Origin: Gammaproteobacteria bacterium
Lineage (GTDB): Bacteria; Pseudomonadota; Gammaproteobacteria; SZUA-152
Direction of reading: 5' to 3'
Length of the DNA stretch: 5,765 bases
NCBI GenBank assembly: GCA_024762755.1
Contig: JANTGX010000153.1
Location: 1-5,765 of the forward strand
Shown here: positions 1 to 5,765 of the stretch, in pieces
Layout of the letters: each line of letters begins with the position of its first letter
Position numbering within the stretch: the first letter of the stretch is position 1
Translations under genes and position numbers: made by a program
The notes under the pieces: generated by a model
Database searches by the model: none
What the model was told of the DNA's origin: nothing
The model's input: only the letters and a program-made list of their open reading frames with translations

Positions 1-626
1 ATGGAGGCCAGGGCCTGTTCGCTGTTGCCCGGCATGGGTTGCGGATTCTCCGGTTTTTCGATGAATTCGGTGATGCGCAGGTCCTCGGTCACCGACATGA
101 CGCCAAAGCCCTTGGCCTCTTCCAGGCTCACCTGGATGACGCCAATGGTGACGTCGGCCTGGGACTCGACGTGCTGTGCAATCATGGGCCCATAGTCCAT
201 CTTGTAGATGTGGTCACCACCGAGGATCAACACATATTTGGGATTGTGATTTCGAATGATGTCGATGTTCTGATAGATGGCGTCGGCCGTACCCACATAC
301 CAGCTCTCTTCGATGCGCTGCTGCGCCGGTAGCAATTCCACGAACTCACCGAACTCGCCGCGCAGGAAGCCCCAACCCTTCTGAATATGCTGGATCAGGG
401 AGTGGGCCTTGTACTGGGTGAGCACGCCTACCCGGCGGATACCGGAATTGATGCAGTTGGAGAGGGCGAAATCGATAATGCGGAATTTTCCGCCGAAGGG
501 TATCGCCGGCTTGGAATGCCAGCGGGTCAGTTGTTTCAGCCGCGAACCCCGGCCACCGGCCATGATCAATGCCAGGGTATCGCGCGTCAGGCGGCTGACG
601 AATCGCATCGAATGTTGTTCGTTCAT
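1..626 (-). CDS. glgC: Glucose-1-phosphate adenylyltransferase (ADP-glucose pyrophosphorylase), N-terminal half, cut by window edge
   Basis: This enzyme makes ADP-glucose and pyrophosphate from ATP and glucose-1-phosphate, the committed and usually allosterically controlled step of bacterial glycogen synthesis in the cytoplasm. Reading the minus strand from the ATG at 626-624 gives 208 uninterrupted codons before the left edge, about half of the usual 420-430 residues; the truncation is only the window boundary. The nucleotide-binding loop AGGRGSRLKQLT is at residues 23-34, GGKFRIIDFALSNCINSG at 45-62, SWYVGTADA at 108-116, the metal/catalytic loop GGDHIYK at 136-142 (D138 matches E. coli D142), and FIEKPEN at 188-194 (K191 matches the glucose-1-phosphate-binding K195). 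A GGGGAG ribosome-binding site lies 7 bases upstream of the ATG and supports this start. The residue aligned with E. coli Lys39, implicated there in fructose-1,6-bisphosphate activation, is Trp36. The gene is divergent from glgB, not in the same operon. Identity is very secure; effector specificity cannot be read from this half. Confidence 0.97.
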   Translation of the reverse strand, partial: MNEQHSMRFVSRLTRDTLALIMAGGRGSRLKQLTRWHSKPAIPFGGKFRIIDFALSNCINSGIRRVGVLTQYKAHSLIQHIQKGWGFLRGEFGEFVELLPAQQRIEESWYVGTADAIYQNIDIIRNHNPKYVLILGGDHIYKMDYGPMIAQHVESQADVTIGVIQVSLEEAKGFGVMSVTEDLRITEFIEKPENPQPMPGNSEQALAS

Positions 627-633
627 GGCTGTT

Positions 634-639
634 CTCCCC
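634..639 (-). promoter_or_regulatory. Ribosome-binding site of glgC
   Basis: On the minus strand GGGGAG lies 7 bases before the ATG at 626-624. This good Shine-Dalgarno match fixes the glgC start; a second in-frame ATG at codon 7 has no comparable site. Confidence 0.7.
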
Positions 640-701
640 GAGTTTCGGTGTCGTCTTTTACTGTCTGGCACTCACGCTGGCGGCCCTGCGGCGGCGTCCC
701 T

Positions 702-720
702 GCCACCCTGCTCAGGTGGC
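702..720. repeat. Perfect 6-bp inverted repeat (GCCACC-N7-GGTGGC) in the divergent region
   Basis: GCCACC at 702-707 and GGTGGC at 715-720 are exact reverse complements around a 7-base spacer. They lie 76 bases upstream of glgC and 104 bases upstream of glgB. No T-run follows on either strand, so it is not an intrinsic terminator. It could be a dyad operator or a hairpin in a leader RNA. In DNA this GC-rich, a 6-bp dyad can also arise by chance. Confidence 0.35.
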
Positions 721-824
721 GCCCCCTGCGCCTTGCGATTATGATGTTATCACCAAAGGCAAGGCGTGCTGCAGACTTTTCTGCCACGGCTTAACCCCTG
801 CAACTCATTCAGGTATTCCACCCC

Positions 825-2996
825 ATGCGACTCAGCGACTTCTTCTCTCCATCCCAGATTGAGATGCTCCTCGAGGCCCGACACCACGATCCCTTCGAGG
901 TCCTCGGCCGGCACAAAAAGGGCAAGAAAGAGATCGTCTGTGTCTTCCAGCCGGATGCCCGCGAGGTGCGCCTCGAGGGCAAACACCCCATGCAGCGCCA
1001 TGCCAAGAGCGACCTGTTCTTCTGGGTCGGCGCCGCCGACACCCTGCCCGCCCATTATCGGGTTCATTGGGTCGATACCCATGGCCAGGAACACCAGCAC
1101 CTGGACCCCTATACCTTCGGCCCACAGGTGGGCGACCTCGACCTGCACCTGTTCGCCGAGGGCACCCACCTGCATGCCTACCGCTTCCTCGGTGCCAATC
1201 CCCACCGCGCCGATGGTATCGATGGCGTGCTGTTCGCCGTCTGGGCACCCAATGCCCAACGTGTCAGCGTGGTGGGCGACTTCAATCAGTGGGATGGCCG
1301 TCGTCATCCCATGCGTGTTCGCAGTGGCAGCGGGGTGTGGGAACTGTTTCTGCCCGAGCTGCCCTATGGCGCACACTACAAGTTCGAGATCCGTGATCAA
1401 CAGGGCCACCTCCACCTCAAGGCCGATCCCTATGGCCGGCACTTCGAGCTGCGCCCCGATACCGCCGGCCTGGTCACCCCCGAGAGCCGGTACGCCTGGG
1501 GCGACGAGGCGTGGCAGGCCGAGCGCGCGGCCTGGGATTGGCTGCATGCGCCCATGACCACCTACGAGGTGCATGCCGGTTCCTGGCAGCGCGACGAGAA
1601 CGGCGATTTCCTCGACTACCGCACCCTGGCCCATCGCCTGGTCGAGCACGTGCGCGAACTGAACTTCACCCATATCCAGTTATTGCCCATCACCGAACAC
1701 CCGCTGGACGCTTCATGGGGTTATCAGACCACCGGCTACTTCGCCCCCACCAGCCGCTTTGGCAGCCCAGACGATTTCCGCTATTTCGTCGACTACTGCC
1801 ACCAACACGGCGTCGGCGTGATCATGGACTGGGTACCGGCGCACTTTCCCAAGGATGCCCACGGCCTGGCCCGTTTCGATGGCAGTGCCCTGTATGAGCA
1901 TGCCGACCCGCGACAGGGCGAACATCAGGACTGGGGGACGCTGATCTACAACTATGGCCGCAACGAGGTGAAGAGCTTTCTGCTCTCCAGTGCCATCTAT
2001 TGGCTGGAAGAGTTCCACATCGACGGCCTGCGCGTGGATGCCGTGGCCTCCATGCTCTACCTCGATTATTCACGCAAAGAAGGTGAATGGCTGCCCAACA
2101 TCTATGGCGGCAACGAGAATCTCGAGGCCATCGACTTCATCCGCCAGATGAACACCGTGGTCCACGAGCACCACCCGGGTTGTCTGACCATCGCCGAGGA
2201 GTCCACCTCCTGGCCACAAGTCTCGCGCCCCACCTGGCTCGGCGGCCTCGGCTTCAGCATGAAATGGAACATGGGCTGGATGCACGACACCCTCAGCTAC
2301 ATGAGCAAGGACCCGGTATATCGCCACTATCACCACCAGCAGCTCACCTTCGGACTGCTGTATGCCTTTACAGAGAATTTCGTGCTGCCCTTCTCCCACG
2401 ACGAAGTGGTGCATGGCAAGGGCTCCCTGCTGGCCCGCATGCCCGGTGACGAGTGGCAGAAGTTTGCCAATCTGCGCCTGATGTATACCTACATGTACAC
2501 CTACCCCGGTAAGAAACTGCTCTTCATGGGCTGCGAATTCGGCCAGGGCCGGGAATGGAACTTCGACAGTGAGTTGGACTGGTACCTGCTCGAGTATCCG
2601 CAGCACCGTGGTGTGCGCGACCTGATGGGCGACCTCAACCGGTTGCATCGCGAGCAAGCCGCCCTCCACGTGCACGACTTCGAGAGCGAAGGCTTCGAAT
2701 GGATCGACTGCAACGATGCCGAGCAATCGACCATCAGCTACCTGCGCAAGGCCGGCGACAGCTTTGTCGTGGTGATCCTCAACTTCACCCCGGTGGTCCG
2801 CGAGCAATACCGCATCGGTCTCCCCAGCGGTGGCGAATACCGCGAGATTCTCAATTCCGATTCGCAATACTACGGCGGCAGCAACGTCGGCAATGGCATG
2901 CCCATCACCGCCGAGGCCAGCGCCTGGATGGATCGCCCCTGGTCGGTGGAACTGACCCTGCCACCCCTGGGCGCCCTGATCCTGGCGCCTGCCTGA
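825..2996 (+). CDS. glgB: 1,4-alpha-glucan (glycogen) branching enzyme, GH13 family
   Basis: This enzyme cuts an alpha-1,4-glucan chain and transfers the piece to a 6-hydroxyl, creating the alpha-1,6 branches of glycogen. The protein has 723 residues, against 728 in E. coli. It has the long N-terminal form: an N1 module (HHDPFEVLGRH near residue 20), a CBM48 module from about 134 (FAVWAPNAQRVSVVGDFNQWDG), the (beta/alpha)8 catalytic domain from about 244, and a C-terminal beta domain from roughly 610. GH13 signatures are complete: DWVPAHFP (D335, H340), GLRVDAVAS with nucleophile D405, AEEST with acid/base E458, and SHDEVVHGK with D526. These positions equal E. coli numbering, which supports the ATG at 825. 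An in-frame stop at 792-794, with no ATG, GTG or TTG in between, excludes a longer protein from a usual start codon. The ribosome-binding site is weak (AGGT, 811-814). glgA follows after 54 bp on the same strand, so the two probably form one operon. Confidence 0.98.
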   Translation: MRLSDFFSPSQIEMLLEARHHDPFEVLGRHKKGKKEIVCVFQPDAREVRLEGKHPMQRHAKSDLFFWVGAADTLPAHYRVHWVDTHGQEHQHLDPYTFGPQVGDLDLHLFAEGTHLHAYRFLGANPHRADGIDGVLFAVWAPNAQRVSVVGDFNQWDGRRHPMRVRSGSGVWELFLPELPYGAHYKFEIRDQQGHLHLKADPYGRHFELRPDTAGLVTPESRYAWGDEAWQAERAAWDWLHAPMTTYEVHAGSWQRDENGDFLDYRTLAHRLVEHVRELNFTHIQLLPITEHPLDASWGYQTTGYFAPTSRFGSPDDFRYFVDYCHQHGVGVIMDWVPAHFPKDAHGLARFDGSALYEHADPRQGEHQDWGTLIYNYGRNEVKSFLLSSAIYWLEEFHIDGLRVDAVASMLYLDYSRKEGEWLPNIYGGNENLEAIDFIRQMNTVVHEHHPGCLTIAEESTSWPQVSRPTWLGGLGFSMKWNMGWMHDTLSYMSKDPVYRHYHHQQLTFGLLYAFTENFVLPFSHDEVVHGKGSLLARMPGDEWQKFANLRLMYTYMYTYPGKKLLFMGCEFGQGREWNFDSELDWYLLEYPQHRGVRDLMGDLNRLHREQAALHVHDFESEGFEWIDCNDAEQSTISYLRKAGDSFVVVILNFTPVVREQYRIGLPSGGEYREILNSDSQYYGGSNVGNGMPITAEASAWMDRPWSVELTLPPLGALILAPA

Positions 2997-3050
2997 GGGA
3001 CTCGCCGCACCGCGTCTGCACCCTGCTAGCCATCAATAGAAAGACGTCCC

Positions 3051-4538
3051 ATGTCGAAAATCCTCTTCGCCGCCAGCGAAGCCCATCCCTTGATCAAGAC
3101 CGGTGGACTCGCCGACGTCAGCGGCAGCCTGCCGGCGGCGCTGAAGAGACTGCGCCAGGCCGTGCGTCTCGTCATCCCCGCCTACCCACAGGCGAAGCAA
3201 AGGGCCGGGGACCTGAAACCGGTGGGCAGTATCCGGCTGCCGGGCTCGACACAGGTGATGACGGTCCTCGAAGGGCGCATGCCCGGCAGCGGGGTGATCG
3301 TCTGGTTGTTGGATTATCCGCCGGCCTTCGGCCGTGAGGGCAATCCCTATGTCGGCCCCGACGGCCGGGACTGGCCCGACAATGCCGAGCGCTTCGCCCT
3401 CTTCTGCCGCGGCGTGGTGGCCATTGCGCAGGATCGTGCCGGCCTCGACTGGCGAGCGGACGTGGTCCATTGCAACGACTGGCAGACCGGCCTGGTACCG
3501 GCCCTGCTCAGCCTCGAAACGGTGCGCCCGGCCACCGTCTTCACCATTCACAACCTGTCCTATCAGGGCATCTTTCCCGCCGAAACCTTCGTCCGCCTCG
3601 GCCTGCCGCACGAGCTGTGGCACTACCGCGGCCTGGAATTCTTCAACCACCTCTCCTTCATCAAGGGCGGGCTGGTGTATGCCGACCGTCTCTCCACCGT
3701 CAGCCCGACCTATGCGCGGGAGATCCAGACCCCCGAATTCGGCTATGGCCTGGACGGCCTGCTGCGCCACCGTGCCGAGGCCCTGCGCGGCATCCTCAAC
3801 GGCATCGACCTGCAGGAATGGGATCCCGCCCATGACCCCCATATCCCCTGTCACTACGATGCCGAACACCTGACGGCCAAACGGGGAAACAAACGGGCCC
3901 TGCAAGAAGAGCTGGGACTGCCGGCCAGTGACCAGCTGTTGCTCGGCTCCGTAGGCCGCCTGGTGGAACAGAAGGGCGTCGACCTCGTCATCGCCTGCAT
4001 CGACCGCCTGTTGGAACTCCCCCTGCAACTGGCCGTCGTCGGCAGTGGCGACCCCGCCTTCGAGCAGGCCCTGCAGGAGGCCGCCGAACGCCACCCGCAC
4101 AAGATGAGCCTGCGCCTGGGTTACGACGAAGGCCTGGCCCACCGCGTGGAGGCCGGCGCCGACGCCTTTCTCATGCCCTCGCGCTTCGAACCCTGTGGAC
4201 TGAATCAGCTCTACAGCCTGCGCTATGGCACACCGCCCATCGTGCATGCGGTGGGGGGTCTGGCCGATACGGTGGTGGACGCCAGCCCGGAGGCACTGAA
4301 GGAAAAGCGCGCCACCGGTTTCTGCTTCTACTACGCCAGCCCCGAGGTGTTGTTTCACAGCGTGGAAAGGGCCCTGGCCCTGTACGAAAAACCGGCGCTC
4401 TGGGAACAGCTGGCACGTACCGGCATGGCCCAGGTCTTCGACTGGCGCAGCAGTGCCCGCCAATATCTCCAGCTCTATGAAGAGGCCCAGGCCGCGGCCC
4501 GGCAGACCGGCGCTGGCCTGGCGCACCCACCAGCCTAG
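3051..4538 (+). CDS. glgA: Glycogen synthase (ADP-glucose-dependent), GT5 family
   Basis: This enzyme adds glucosyl units from ADP-glucose to the non-reducing end of an alpha-1,4-glucan, between GlgC and GlgB in the pathway. The protein has 495 residues, slightly longer than the 477 of E. coli. It shows the two Rossmann-like domains of a GT-B retaining glycosyltransferase. The N-terminal domain has the ADP-glucose motif KTGGLADV with K16, HCNDWQTGLVP (H140, D143) and HNLSYQGIF (H167). The C-terminal domain has GRLVEQKG with R303 and K308 (E. coli R300 and K305), and PSRFEPCGLNQLY with E380 (E. coli E377), followed by the glycine-rich VHAVGGLADTV. The last 15-20 residues are Ala/Gln-rich and probably a disordered tail. 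The ATG at 3051 puts MSKILFAASEAHP at the N-terminus, as the family expects; its Shine-Dalgarno is poor (AGAAAGA, 3038-3044). The gene lies 54 bp behind glgB with no terminator-like hairpin between, suggesting co-transcription. Downstream is convergent glk. Confidence 0.98.
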   Translation: MSKILFAASEAHPLIKTGGLADVSGSLPAALKRLRQAVRLVIPAYPQAKQRAGDLKPVGSIRLPGSTQVMTVLEGRMPGSGVIVWLLDYPPAFGREGNPYVGPDGRDWPDNAERFALFCRGVVAIAQDRAGLDWRADVVHCNDWQTGLVPALLSLETVRPATVFTIHNLSYQGIFPAETFVRLGLPHELWHYRGLEFFNHLSFIKGGLVYADRLSTVSPTYAREIQTPEFGYGLDGLLRHRAEALRGILNGIDLQEWDPAHDPHIPCHYDAEHLTAKRGNKRALQEELGLPASDQLLLGSVGRLVEQKGVDLVIACIDRLLELPLQLAVVGSGDPAFEQALQEAAERHPHKMSLRLGYDEGLAHRVEAGADAFLMPSRFEPCGLNQLYSLRYGTPPIVHAVGGLADTVVDASPEALKEKRATGFCFYYASPEVLFHSVERALALYEKPALWEQLARTGMAQVFDWRSSARQYLQLYEEAQAAARQTGAGLAHPPA

Positions 4539-4568
4539 ACCCTAACGGTAATTGGAGTCCCGACGGCT

Positions 4569-5567
4569 TCAACGCCCCTCGCGTGGTTTCGCGGCCAAGC
4601 GCTCCGCCACCACGGCCGCCCCCTGCAGGCCGACCCGTGGGTTCATCACCAGCCACACCGGGTAGGCCTGCAACAGCTCGGTCATCATGCCCTTGTCACG
4701 AAAGGCCGCCATGAAGCGACCATCGGCCATACGGTCCGCCAGGCGTGGTGCGATCCCTCCGGCCACATAGACCCCACCGGCGGCCAGGCAGGTGAGCGCC
4801 AAGTTGCCCGCCTGGGCACCATAGAGGGTCAGGAACAGGTCCAGGGTCTCTCCTGCCAGGGGGTCGCCGGCCTCGGCCTGACGGTGGATCGCGGCGGCGC
4901 CCTCGCCTGCGTCCAATGCGGCGAGCAGGGCGGCATCCACCCGCGCCGGTTCGCGCTCGGCCATGAAGCGATAGAGCAGGACCAGGCCCGGCCCAGAGAC
5001 CAGGTTTTCGTAGGTGACCCGCCGCTGCCGCTGGCTGAGCCAGGCGAGCAGGTCGCGCTGCAGGGCATCGGTGGGGCCAAAGTCCACGTGCCCGCCCTCC
5101 GAGGGCAGGACCTCGTAGTGTCCCTCACACCACACCAGGATCCCTTCCCCGAGGCCCGTACCGGCACCGATCAGGGCCTGTGGCGCGCGCGCCTGGGGAC
5201 GGCCGGCCTGCAGCACACGCAGGTCCTCGCCGCGCAGGGTCTGCAGACCATAGCCGACGGCCTGGAAATCGTTGATCAGGCGCAACCGGCCGAGGCGGAA
5301 ACGGACCGCCAGGGCATCCGCATCCAGGCGCCAGGGCAGATTGGTGACCCGAGCCTCACGCCCCACCACGGGGCCGGCGACGCCGATACAGGCGGCGCTG
5401 ATCTCTCCGACATCCCTCGTCTCGGCCTCGCGCAGAAAGTCTGCCAGCAGCGCATCGAAGTCGGCATAGGCCGTGCTGTCGTATCGCCGCTCCAGCAGCA
5501 CCTCGCCCGCCTCGCTCAGCTGCAGCAAGGTCTTGGTGCCGCCGATGTCACCCGCCAGAATGGCCAT
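4569..5567 (-). CDS. glk: Glucokinase (ROK-unrelated bacterial Glk family)
   Basis: This enzyme phosphorylates glucose to glucose-6-phosphate with ATP. That feeds glycolysis and, through phosphoglucomutase, the glycogen genes alongside. The protein has 332 residues, against 321 in E. coli. The N-terminal phosphate-binding loop AGDIGGTKT is at residues 5-13 and TNLPW at 75-79. LINDFQAVGYG contains the catalytic base D100, and GAGTGLGE (134-141) is the adenosine/phosphate loop. PSEGGHVDFGP carries sugar-binding E157 and H160, YENLVSGPGL carries E187, and GGVYVAGGIAPR lies near the C-terminus. D100, E157, H160 and E187 have the same numbers as in E. coli. The ATG at 5567-5565 is chosen because GGAGG lies 6 bases upstream and the protein then begins MAILAGD, as the family does. 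The frame stays open to an ATG at 5633, but that adds an Arg-rich, non-homologous leader. The start overlaps the upstream receiver-domain gene by 20 bp; the 3' end faces glgA 30 bp away. Confidence 0.96.
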   Translation of the reverse strand: MAILAGDIGGTKTLLQLSEAGEVLLERRYDSTAYADFDALLADFLREAETRDVGEISAACIGVAGPVVGREARVTNLPWRLDADALAVRFRLGRLRLINDFQAVGYGLQTLRGEDLRVLQAGRPQARAPQALIGAGTGLGEGILVWCEGHYEVLPSEGGHVDFGPTDALQRDLLAWLSQRQRRVTYENLVSGPGLVLLYRFMAEREPARVDAALLAALDAGEGAAAIHRQAEAGDPLAGETLDLFLTLYGAQAGNLALTCLAAGGVYVAGGIAPRLADRMADGRFMAAFRDKGMMTELLQAYPVWLVMNPRVGLQGAAVVAERLAAKPREGR

Positions 5568-5765
5568 GGGAATCCTCCGTCGTAGGTACTTGTTCGCTCG
5601 CCGCAACCACCGGGGCCTCACGGCGCCGCACATGCTGAGACACGATGTCCCGTAGACGCGCTTGATCTACGGGCTTGGAGAGGTAGCCTGCGGCGCCGAG
5701 CGCCTGCGCCATCTCGCGCTCCTCTGCCAGGGTGACCATGAGCACCGGGATGTGCTGCAGCCGCG
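5548..5765 (-). CDS. Response-regulator receiver (REC) domain protein, C-terminal end, cut by window edge
   Basis: Only the last 71 residues are present; the gene enters from the right edge and ends with TGA at 5550-5548. The fragment reads as the second half of a CheY-like receiver domain. HIPVLMVTLAEE (4-15) is the beta-4 strand ending in the conserved Thr/Ser (T11). ALGAAGYLSKPVD (21-33) is the beta-5 region with the invariant Lys of the K-P motif (K30). LRDIVSQHV (37-45) is the last helix. The phosphoacceptor Asp lies outside the window. After the REC fold only about 26 polar, probably disordered residues remain, so no output domain follows it. The protein could be a lone receiver, a receiver at the end of a hybrid histidine kinase, or a multi-domain regulator with its output domain upstream. 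The match to receiver domains common at the C-terminus of hybrid kinases favours the second, as inference. It overlaps glk by 20 bp in another frame, so the two are probably co-transcribed. Confidence 0.85.
   Translation of the reverse strand, partial: RLQHIPVLMVTLAEEREMAQALGAAGYLSKPVDQARLRDIVSQHVRRREAPVVAASEQVPTTEDSHGHSGG
5574..5578 (-). promoter_or_regulatory. Ribosome-binding site of glk
   Basis: GGAGG on the minus strand lies 6 bases before the ATG at 5567-5565. It decides the glk start in favour of the 332-residue form over the 354-residue one. It sits inside the coding sequence of the upstream receiver-domain gene, which fits translational coupling of the two. Confidence 0.8.

Larger units (their letters stand above)
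627..824. promoter_or_regulatory. Divergent glgC / glgB intergenic promoter region
   Basis: This 198-bp stretch separates the two divergently transcribed start codons, so it must carry the leaders and promoters of glgC (leftward) and probably of glgB-glgA (rightward). It is GC-rich apart from an AT-rich core at 738-750. There, TATGAT (740-745, plus strand) and CATAAT (743-738, minus strand) each resemble a sigma-70 -10 box and overlap one another. Neither has a convincing TTGACA-like -35 at normal spacing: about 717-722 is TGGCGC on the plus strand, and 765-760 is GCCTTG on the minus strand. These -10 calls are therefore tentative and an activator or alternative sigma factor is possible. The glgB side has only a weak AGGT (811-814) 10 bases before its ATG. 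That the region is regulatory is nearly certain from geometry; the precise elements are not. Confidence 0.6.

Noticed and set aside
387..794. Plus-strand open frames running from glgC into the intergenic region
   Set aside because: Most of the length is the antisense of conserved glgC codons and the remainder has no protein-like motif. A coding function is not supported.
750..2867. Long minus-strand open frames opposite glgB (750-1673 and 2070-2867)
   Set aside because: They lie opposite an intact GH13 enzyme with all catalytic residues. Their translations are low in complexity and match no family I recognise, and the first runs out into the intergenic region without any gene-like context.
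3033..4526. A 497-codon open frame on the minus strand, exactly opposite glgA
   Set aside because: The glgA protein on the plus strand has a full set of GT5 motifs. The antisense translation is Gly/Gln/Val-rich with no recognisable motif. Long antisense frames are expected in GC-rich genes because strong G/C third positions suppress stop codons.
4512..4534. GCTGG...CCAGC pairing at the 3' end of glgA as a possible terminator
   Set aside because: The stem is only 5 bp with a 13-base loop, lies within the coding sequence, and has no following T-run.
4884..5585. A 233-codon plus-strand open frame opposite glk
   Set aside because: The minus-strand glucokinase is complete and convincing; the plus-strand product shows no motif or ribosome-binding site and is a composition shadow.
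5568..5633. A 22-residue N-terminal extension of glucokinase starting at the ATG at 5633-5631
   Set aside because: The added residues are Arg-rich, not found in the Glk family, and overlap the receiver-domain gene. The internal ATG at 5567 has an ideal GGAGG at 6 bases and starts the protein where the family does.

Overview
This is a GC-rich stretch of bacterial chromosome devoted to glycogen (alpha-glucan) storage. Every protein reads as a close relative of the gammaproteobacterial type. The branching enzyme and the glucokinase place their catalytic residues at the same residue numbers as the E. coli enzymes (GlgB D405/E458/D526; Glk D100/E157/H160/E187). High GC, strong G/C third-position preference and the gene order suggest a proteobacterium, probably a gammaproteobacterium outside the enteric group. 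That placement is inference; no rRNA or other marker gene is present.

Layout, left to right. (1) Bases 1-626, minus strand: N-terminal half of glgC (ADP-glucose pyrophosphorylase), cut by the left edge. (2) Bases 627-824: a 198-bp divergent intergenic region that must hold the 5' signals of both glgC and glgB. It contains a short perfect inverted repeat and an AT-rich core. (3) Bases 825-2996, plus strand: complete glgB (branching enzyme). (4) Bases 3051-4538, plus strand: complete glgA (glycogen synthase), 54 bp downstream of glgB and probably co-transcribed with it. (5) Bases 4569-5567, minus strand: complete glk (glucokinase), convergent with glgA across a 30-bp gap. (6) Bases 5548-5765, minus strand: C-terminal end of a response-regulator receiver (REC) domain protein, cut by the right edge. 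Its stop codon lies inside the start of glk, a 20-bp overlap.

How the genes work together: glucokinase makes glucose-6-phosphate. A phosphoglucomutase, not in this window, would convert it to glucose-1-phosphate. GlgC activates that to ADP-glucose, GlgA polymerises it into alpha-1,4-glucan, and GlgB adds alpha-1,6 branches. The order differs from the E. coli glgBXCAP operon: glgC is divergent from glgBA, and no glgX or glgP is seen here. The overlap of a two-component signalling gene with glk hints at shared expression. I see no mobile element, CRISPR array, tRNA or rRNA gene, and no sign of an undescribed system. The region looks like ordinary core metabolism with a few details worth checking.
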